DNA of 64,000 nt from Aurantiochytrium sp. KH105 (taxonomy: Eukaryota; Sar; Bigyra; Thraustochytrida; Thraustochytriidae): positions 372,001 through 436,000 of the forward strand of contig BGKB01000026.1 of the NCBI GenBank assembly GCA_003116975.1, written 5' to 3'. Positions within the stretch are counted from its first letter, which is position 1. Each line of letters starts with the position of its first letter. This document shows, one piece after another, positions 27,673 to 37,000 of this stretch. Below the pieces are notes generated by a model that did not search any database, was not told the DNA's origin, and saw only the letters and a program-made list of their open reading frames with translations. Made by a program: the position numbers and the translations under genes.

Positions 27673-27821
27673 TACGTACTCGCAGTTGGACTGGCCTGCG
27701 GTCCCCGCCGCGGGCACGCGCAGTATGCCCTAGCAGTGCAGACGGCAGCGGCCGTGGCGGCGACGCAGAGTGGCGCGTGCCCTCGGCGGGAACCGCAGGC
27801 CAGTCCAACTGCGAGTACGTA
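27673..27821. repeat. Foldback: two 49-base inverted arms around a 51-base loop
   Basis: The left arm (27673-27721) starts TACGTACTCGCAGTTGG; the right arm (27773-27821) is its inverse with two mismatches. The loop is 27722-27772. RNA from either strand would form a long, nearly perfect hairpin, and the DNA could extrude a cruciform. It may be a small inverted-repeat element, a hairpin RNA precursor or a replication-generated foldback. Confidence 0.85.
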
Positions 27822-28020
27822 CAGCCGCAGTGGCTGCTCCGGCGCGGGCCGCGGTATACTACCTGGAGGAGGGATCGAATGTGTGGGTTGCGGGAATTGG
27901 CGGGAGAGGCACTCAGACGACCAACAAACCAACGATTCACAACCACAACCGACTGCAACGTGCGTTGCAAATAATCTTGATTTACTGTACATCATTAGGG
28001 GAGGAGGGTGTGCAAGCCGA

Positions 28021-31000
28021 TCACAGAAAGGCTGCCCAGCCGGAATACATTGACAAGAGTTTGAGAGGATCCGTGGCCTCGCGGATAAGTCGGTGCACCT
28101 GGCTCTGCACGGACATGGGCAACAGCTCAAAAACTTGGTCGCTGCTCCTGTCGGGTCTGCCAAGGTCAGCCTTGCGCTCGCGCACAATACCATCAAGACG
28201 TTCCGAGATCGCATTGATCTTGTCTTGGGCAGCGCGTTTGCCTTGGTCCACCTCGTTGGACCCCGAAGCCGCAGGAAGATTGTTGCCGCCCTGCGTCTGC
28301 TTGACGCGCTTCCACTCCACGAGCGGATCCACAACAAAGGACTCGAGCACGCTCATGAGCATGGGTTTGTGCGTGCGCATCACATGCAGACAAACCTCCG
28401 CGTTCGTCCGAAAGCCACCTTCTGCGCCACCGAGATCCATGCCATCCACCATTTGAGGAGTAAGTCGAAAGGGAACCACTTCAGGGATCTGCAGCGTCAG
28501 GCCTTTGTCAAATAGACAATCAAAATCCACGTGGACACACTCCCCCGTTCGCGTGTTGATGAGCACATTCTCTGCGTGCCGGTCGCCAAGGCCAACAATG
28601 TGACCAATCATTGACCACGCGCTACACGATCGCGTGAATTGTGAGCGCGCAGAAAGCCAGGCCTCCGGGCCGGAAAAGTGATTGATGAACCAACGATGAA
28701 GTAGCGGGGGAAATCGTTTGCGGATTTCCTCCCATTTCCGTACCTTGGTCTCCGGGTCATCCTTGCACCGCTGCAGTCGTTCTTGATCGAGGCGGCCCTC
28801 CTTCCACGTCACGTGTAACGAAGACTGAATGCCCTCCTCTTTGTACACGCACTGGATCGTGTGGCGCAAGGCCGTGGTGTTCTCCACCCACTCGAGCAGT
28901 CCGCAGCTCTCGTTGAGGCAAACGACTGCATAGGTGCGCAGCTGCAGCTTGCGTCTTCGGGCCTGCGGATCTCGCTGAAAGAGGCGGTTTACGACCGTGT
29001 TGAATTCCATCATGCGCGCGTCCTTGCGCAGATCTCCGCGCTCCTCATTCTTGCACAAGAAATTATACGACTCCTTATTGTGCCCATAGACCTTGATCTT
29101 TTTCGGTGCTGCTTTCGAGGACATGATATCGGCGATCTCGTGCAGCTGAAACATCATTGGGCACTGCCGTCCAAACACTTGTGGCGCATCGCTCCCCGCC
29201 GCGCCGCTGCTTCGCCCGCTTACGCTTTCACGACCAGGGACAACCGAAGGTGGAGACTCGATGGACGTTACGCTGGCATTTTCCGCAGCCGCACCCCTCG
29301 TCTGGCCGCGTTGCTGCTGCGCTCCCGAAGGGCGTACGCGATACTTGGCCTTGGCCGCAACCGGCAGCGTCGGGGTCAATGCTGCTTGTGTAGGCACGAC
29401 CAAATTGCACCTTTGCATGCGTTTGCACAACTTCTTTCCATCTAAAAGACCTGAATTTGTAATCTTGAGCTTGGTCTCCCGCCGGGGATCCCCCGGCGCG
29501 GCCCCACGTCGCCCGTCGATCTGGATTTCACTCAGTAGACGAGGCTTGTGCTTGGCGATTTTGACGAGAGCATCGAACACTTGCGAGACATTTTGAAATT
29601 GCGTCTTCATGGTCACCTCGTGTTGATCCTCGGAAAGCCGCACCCATCGATGCGAGGCCGAAGAGGGCGAGTCAACAAGGTCTTGACACAGGATCCTTGC
29701 GCGTTCGCGCCGATGCACCGATTTCGACTTGACCACACCCATAATGTGCCAAAAGGCTTGCGCAGGGTACGCCTCGGCAATATGCTTGAGTATTTTTTTT
29801 GTGATGCTCCATACATCCTCATTTTCAACGCCCATGCGCGAGACGAGCTGCGGCAATGCCGTGTACCAAACGTACGGGGGCAAAAGGGTCCCCAACTTGC
29901 GAACTTGAGTGTTCATGCGATTGAACCCGTGCAAGACAGTGTCTTCAGCGGCCCTTCGATTGCCACCGCCCTGGCCGCCGCTCAACAGCACCCTTGTCGA
30001 TCTTGACGCCCCGGCCCTCGGGCCTCTTCTCTGGTCATTTAACGAATGCACAAGTGGGTGCAAGCGCTCCGCCTTGTCGTACCATAATGTCAGCAGCCTC
30101 GGCAAGGACTCGTAAATGTGATCGTAACCGCCATGCTCCAAGGACTTGCCATACTGTCGAATCACAGACAGCAAGAGCACCTGGCTCTCCTGCATCCTGT
30201 ATTCCTGTTCATTCCTGTCAGAAGGCAAGGCCAGCGCCGAACCGGCACTCATTCCTCCGCGCGAATTTCCATTCCCCCCGCGATTTCCCTCGGAGTTCTC
30301 GCTCTGCTCCAACTTGAGCATGAGGTATTCAAAGAAGCGAGCCAAATGAAAGTGCCCTCGTTGCCAATCGGGTCGCTGCTTCAGAACGCTTCTGTACCGC
30401 TGAACAATGATCTCGCCCATAGCCTGGCCTGACTCCACCATCATATTCGTCGCCATTAACAAAGCCTTGGCTCTTGTTTTCCGAAGCATCGACGGCGCCT
30501 GGTCAGTGGCCTTTTCAAGCTCCTCGAGATCAACCTGCACCGGTTCGAGGACCATCAAAGCTCGATGATGCGCTGCAGCTCCCGTCACACCCCCGCTACT
30601 GCTACTGCCAACACCTGCCCCTGGCCCGCTCACACCACCCAATTGCAGCATGCTTGAGCCCGACGAAGAGGCGCTCGATTGTATGTAGAGCTCTGCCATT
30701 TGCAGCTTCGCCTTGAGCTGCGCTACTTCAGCTTCTTCTTTGTTGCTCTCAAACACAGTTCCCTTGCCATCGGGCCGAGGGGACCGCGCTGAGACGAGCA
30801 ACTCATCTGCGCATTCCTGCACTCTTTGCAAAGCCTCAAGGCAACCTTGTCTGTCCTCGGCAAGGCGAGCTGATTTCGCCAAAGAAAGCCATCCATGCAT
30901 TTCGTCCGCACGGAGACCCGACAGCTCGAACACCACGCGGCGCATCTCAAAGAGCTCCTTGCGCATCTCAATCGACGGCGCCGTGATCTTAAACCTGTCT

Positions 31001-34000
31001 TCCCACCCACGATCCACGAGGCTCCGCCGAAGCTGCGATCGTGAGGCAACGAGGTCAAAAGCTGACGTGCCCACCGCGTTGGTAACTGCTGCCGAAGGCG
31101 CTGCACTTGCAGCTGCAGCTGCAGCATTCTCCGCTGATGCCGGTTCTGAAGTCTCGCGAACATCTTCGTTCTGTACGGCCCCAATTACACCACGATTGCG
31201 ATGCCGCTTGGCAAGATGTACAACATCCCAGCCCGTCGTCAGCTCTGTCAACGCGTGGAGACGCAAGAGCAATGGATATGCGCGTCCATACGATTCAGTG
31301 CTCACCGCTGAAAGAAAGTCCATAATCTGCAGCTTGGCGCGGTCAATCTGCTTCACAAACTCTTGTCGCAGCCCTACTTCGGGAACTTGAATTGCTGGAG
31401 ATGGGAAAGAGGACGAGGAAGACGAGGAGGAGGACATCGGAGCACTCGAATAGGACGAAGAGCGAGCGAGCGCAAGCATCGCGCGAGAGACTGCATCCGT
31501 GTAAGCGCTCCCCATATTTCCAGGGCCCGAATTGAGCAGAACGAGCTCAAGATCATCGTCATTCGTCGTTCCCTGCGCGCCATTGTCGCCGAAGCGCTCC
31601 TTTTCCAAGACGCGAGCCAGATCGTCCCAGCGCGAAAGCCTCCACATGGCTTCCTTGCAGAAGGGACGACCCGCAACACTTGACTCGTCGCATACATTAC
31701 GATCGACATCGCCAATTGACACCAAGAGATCCAAATGGTTCAAGCGACGCAGACAGCTCAGCTGACCTTGATGCAACTGCATTCGCCGCGCCATGACCTG
31801 AGCATCTACCGAGTTGGTGAAATGAGGTGCAGTCTCGTTGCGCTGCCGCTTCGCAGCATGAGATAAGGCACCCGCAGCATTCGCTGAAGCAGCAGCACTC
31901 GCAGGTGCTGCCATCTCCATCATTGTGGTGTCCGTATCCACCTTGGTAACGCCGCGAAGCTTTTCTAGCATGCGTTCGTAGCAGCTCACTGCCTCATCCC
32001 ATCGTCCGGAGAACTCGAGCTCAAACACTCGTTCCAGCAAGTTAGGCTGACCTCCATCGCCAGGGTGCGTCCCAGGCGGCGCCTGCAACTCTGGATTGCG
32101 AATGCGCGAATGATGCCGACGCTGTTTTGGTCGGCGTCGCGATGTCGGCGTCGACTTGACTGGCCATTGCGACACTGTGTGCCTTGTGCGATTTAGGACG
32201 AAACCCGTCCCGGGCCCACCATCGTGGCGCGCACGAATGGCGATCACGCTCAAAAGCCCGTCTGGATCTTGTTCGAGCGCTGCGTAAATGCGGTGCAAAA
32301 AGGTGATCTCATCACGCTCGAATTGCACTGGTCTCGACGAAAGCCAAGCTCCCTGCGAGACACCTGCGCCGAATTCGTCGTACGCGTGCGTCTTGCGCAC
32401 GTGTAGCTCCATGTAACGTAGCGAGCGCGCCACGGCGCCACAACGATAGGCAGCCTCCGCAAGACACCGTAACGGAATGCGGCGGAGGAGCTGCGAAATG
32501 AGCCTCTTGCTTGAAAAGTCGCCAAGGTACTCGACTCGCGAGCGCAATGAGCTCGTGCTCGACCGCGATGAACTTGCCGACTCCGCGCTCTCGGCGTGCG
32601 CCTTTTGATCCGCCAAAAAAATACTCATGTGCTTTTCCCAGGTTGCCAGGGTATCCAGCAGTGCAAACATGGCGTGCGCATTTCTTCGAATGCGTCCAGA
32701 AATGTCGCGTTTTGCCTGCACGCGCGCTGAGCTACCATGCGTGCCCAGAGACCCTTGTGAGCTTTGGCTTTGCCCACGATAGCCAGACGCCGCGCCGCTC
32801 GCAGCATTAGCAGCTTGATTCGAAGATTGCAAACGATTCGGATTGTTCGAATCGGACGTCCTTTTCCCCTCCTGATGATGTTCTTGCTCGCTAGGATATC
32901 CTGCGCTCGCGAGCCACTGCGCATCGATCTCTCCGTCATCATCCCCCGGACAATTCTCCCCGCGCCAAGTATCTCGCAAAACCTCCATGATCTCGCGGCG
33001 CACCTGCGTTCCAAGGTCTCCGTCGTTTTCAAGGTCACCGCCTCTAGCATGATAAAGAACATTTTGCACCGCATAGGGCAGCAAGAACTGAAGCAGATCT
33101 GTTGCGCCGTGATATGTGCAGAGCACGCGCATCGCCTTGAAAATGTGAGCTTGTTCACCCTCGCAGTGCGCCGTCAGATAAGCGAACCACTCGCCGACAG
33201 AAGTCTCAAAAGTTACCTCGGGCCCAAAGAAGCTCTTGCCGCCGCGACCATGTGGGCGCGGAACCTCATCTGAACCCCTTACAAAGGCATAACTTGTGTC
33301 CCAAAAAGGTCTCACAATCGCCATTGTGGGCGCAGAGAGTAATTCTCTCATCACGAGGTAACGTGAAGATGCGCTGCTGCGCTGCGACGGACCGTCGACA
33401 TCACCCAAGACATAGCCCTTTTTGTCTCGAAAGTACGACAAGAGTTCCTGAATTGCCATGCCAACTTGCATGTGCGAATTTGGGTCTGGGGCCGCGCGCA
33501 AAGCCACCACGAGGTAAGTCTCGATAATGTGCACGGCCAGGTTCTCGTTCCCCATGTCGAGTTCGAAGCGGGTGTTTTTCGATGGCTGCAAACGTTTCTG
33601 AGCCCGAGTCTGGAGCCTTCGCGCCCCGGTAAGAGCCGCGTGCACGATGTCCAGATCGAGGCGAGACGGGTCAATGGCTCCAAGCTCGCCAAGGCAGTTC
33701 CCGCATGCGAGGCGCACTTCCCGTGTTGCGCGCTGTGCTGCGCGCATGGCGTCTGCAGCGCTGCCGGCAGCGCCAGAACGGCTCAACCGAAGCAAGGTGC
33801 CCACGAGCTCAGAAACGAGCTGCGTCACGCCGCCTTTGCGGTCGTTTTCGTTTGTCTCCATTTTGAGCTCGTCTGGCGCGTGAGGCGAGGCGCTTTCCGA
33901 TAGAATCGACTTGTCGAGCAGGACCTTGTGAAGATTTGAGGCATTATCTGCAATAACGACCCGCAGCTCGCTCAAGGCTAAGAGACGCACGTTGTCCGAC

Positions 34001-37000
34001 TCGTGTTTGATGAGCTCTACCAGCTGTCGTAATCGGTCGAGCAGATTTGCAGGCCCGCGTTCCGCTTCAAGAACCTGACGCACCTCGCTGAGGGCCGGAT
34101 GACGTCGCGGGATGAGCTCGGCAATGTCCCCAAGCACGGGACCGAGGCACTCGCGTTTTTCCACGACCAACCAGTGAATTGTTGCCACAGCACGCTCTTG
34201 CGCCACGTTGCGAATCGTATTTGGGTTTTCCTCCTCGGCGCCATGCAGTGCCACGACTCGATCAGGCGGCTGAAGGCAAGGAAGGATCGAGACGACCACA
34301 TTGCTCAAATTCTTGCGCAGCGCCCCATCGCTTAAAAGTCGTACGAGTTTGTGCATGAGCTCACATGCGCGAAGTTGCACCTCGGGATTCTCGTCTTGCA
34401 AAGCAGCCTTGGCTGTGGGCAGCACCTTGATCAAAAATGGGTCAATTTCTTGTTGACCTAACTTCTCCAGCAGAAGCGATGCGCACTGCAACGCGTGTGC
34501 GCGCTGTGCGCCAGAGCGCCATCGCTCGCCAATGTACTCGGACAAAACACTCATCATGTACATGAACTCCTGTCTGACAAAGGCCAGTAAAAGGTCTTCG
34601 TTTGACGGCGTATTCGTTTGCTTCTCAGACTTTTCCTCGGCACCCAGTACAGGAGCATCACTTGCCGCTGTGGCGCTTCGCGAAATGGTCATCTTGCTGC
34701 TGCTCGCATACATTGCAAGCAGCGTGAGCATTGACTTCGCAACCTCGTCGGGTTGTCCAGAGGCATCAACGAGACGAAAGGCGATGCGTGAAAGAATAGT
34801 CTTGCGCCCCAGATTCAGCATTTCCTGAATCGAGAATTCGCAAAACTCGAGAATTCGTCTCCACGCATCTCGGCCGCTCGGTTCCTGATTGCTCTGCGAT
34901 GGCGTCGCGTTGTTCGGATTGACTTTGAGCTGGTCTTGCGCCAGCATCTGTACAAGATCAACAATCCATGCATCGTAATTGTCGATGATCAGTCGACGAA
35001 CAAGACCTTCATCCGGCATATTATAGTATAGCCGGCGCGCGACTTCGAAAAGCACGGGTACCCTCATTTCGCGCAGCAAGTCCGGAAGTACGTCGGGAAG
35101 GCACTCCTTCACGAAACGGCTGAGAAAAATGGCTCGTGGCTCCGCCTCGGAGGCCCCATCTTCGCCTTGGCCCTCGCTGCGCATGCGACCAGTCAGATCA
35201 TCGCTTGTACCAACGCGACTCGCCTGGCGGTCATACTCTCCGCTACTGGGCATATCGAGCCCTTGCGGCCAAGATTGACTAAAGTCATGCACCATGTTGG
35301 TCGCGCTCTCTGCAGAATACTCAAAAACGCTAAAGAGGAGATCTTCGATCGCGTCTGGAGCTTTGTTAACCATGGGTCCTGACAAGAGCATGACAAAGAG
35401 CTGTGGGTACAAAGTTTTTCGCGTGGATGCAAAAAGACGGCGAATTGCGACACCTGGGGGGACGGGTTTCCGCGAACCTGACTTGCTACGCATGAATCCG
35501 TGTGCAGCAGCAACACGTTTAAATTGTTCGACTGCGACACGTTTTAAGCTCTCTGTGGCATCGAGCTCGACAAGAATCGTTTCCGTGCCAGGATGATGCA
35601 ACGATGCAGTCAGAGGTTCCAACGCCGTTTTCGCTTCAGCCTCTGATTGTCCATTCACGGCACTTTTCGTCTCTTGCTCCGTTTCCGCACCATGCGATGC
35701 TCGATCGTTGACCTCGTTCGACCATGCGACAGCAAAAGCATATTGCTGCGCAAGCATGAGTAATGACCACACGAGAAGATTGTTGCCAACATTGACGCCG
35801 TTGACTTGATACGTGACTTCGGCAGTGCAGCCGATGCTCCCGACGGCTACAAGCAACGAATGCGCAACAGATCCACTGTTTGCCCGCGGCGTGATGCCCT
35901 GCTGAAGCTGTCGTTTGTGCCTCTTTCCGGTGTTACCTACGAGCTGACGAAGCGTCTTCATGAACAAACTCACATTTGCTGTCTGCATAGTTTCAGAAAA
36001 TATAGCCCGAAGCATGTCGCAGCGGCCAGGTGCATCTTCCGAAACTGTTTGGTATCGCGGAGCAAGGGTGTCACGTCTGTGCTCAGGCGTCTTGGGGGCG
36101 AGGAACTGGCGTCCTCCGCCGCACCCCTCCACAAAGACTGAAATGTCTTCTGCAATGGCTTGGCGAACATGCTGGTCTGGGCTTTCTAACAAGCCAACTA
36201 AACGATGTAACATGTTCCTATAGCTTTCAAGACGGATCAATGGCGTGTCTTGTCCACGCCATGCGCCAATGTGCGCTACTCGGCGAAATATATCGATGCT
36301 GCACTTGACCATGGCCACGCGCGCTGAGGCGCTAATGGAGGAAGGGTCAACAAGAGCACCGTTCTCTCCTAAAACGCCATGCAACCATGGGTTGAATAGC
36401 AGTACGCTTCCATGTACATCGCCAAGGGCCCGTCGGGCTATCGACTGTTTGCCATGACATGTGCACTCGAAAGCGTCCTTGCTTGCCTCCGTATCCAGAG
36501 GTTCCGTTATGGGAAGCTGGCAAATTTCGGCCACAGACGCCGTGCATGCCTCCAGTGCGGCATCGGAGCCCCCTTCAGACATCATGGTCCCCAGCTTGAC
36601 AAGGAAACCTCGCAAGGTTCTCAGCGACCCATGCGAAGCGTCTCCATCGGAAGCCTGACTATATCTTGCGTCCTGGGACAACGTCGAGCTCTGCGATGGC
36701 TCTGAGCCTCGCAAATAGATCAAAGCAGTCAGCGACTCACAAAACTCTGCCAGCACCCGCTCGCGAATACGCAGATTGCGAATAAGGTCAGGAAGTTGCG
36801 ACACTGTCAATAACCGCAACGAGGCGGAACCATTCAGAAGGCGTGCCCCAAAAACTTGCGTACATCGCCTATGAAGGTTCTGCTGACATTCCGAGCCTGC
36901 ACTAGTTCCGGTCGCAAACTCTGTGGCGAACCAGTCGCAAGGAAGGGCCCCTGCCAAAATGACAAAACGTTCCTCGAGTGGTAGGTCCAGTGCTTTTGCG

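Larger units (their letters stand above)
26742..28020. other. GC-rich intergenic region with foldback
   Basis: 1.28 kb between the membrane-protein start and the ATR stop. Open frames of up to 275 codons overlap on both strands and carry no motif, so I call none of them. Contains a CAG-type tract at 27293-27305, a 16-base tandem repeat (27566-27613) and a strong inverted repeat (27673-27821). Confidence 0.5.

Noticed and set aside
26831-27974. Frames of 200-275 codons on both strands downstream of ATR
   Set aside because: No domains, overlap the tandem repeat and foldback, and no consistent start.
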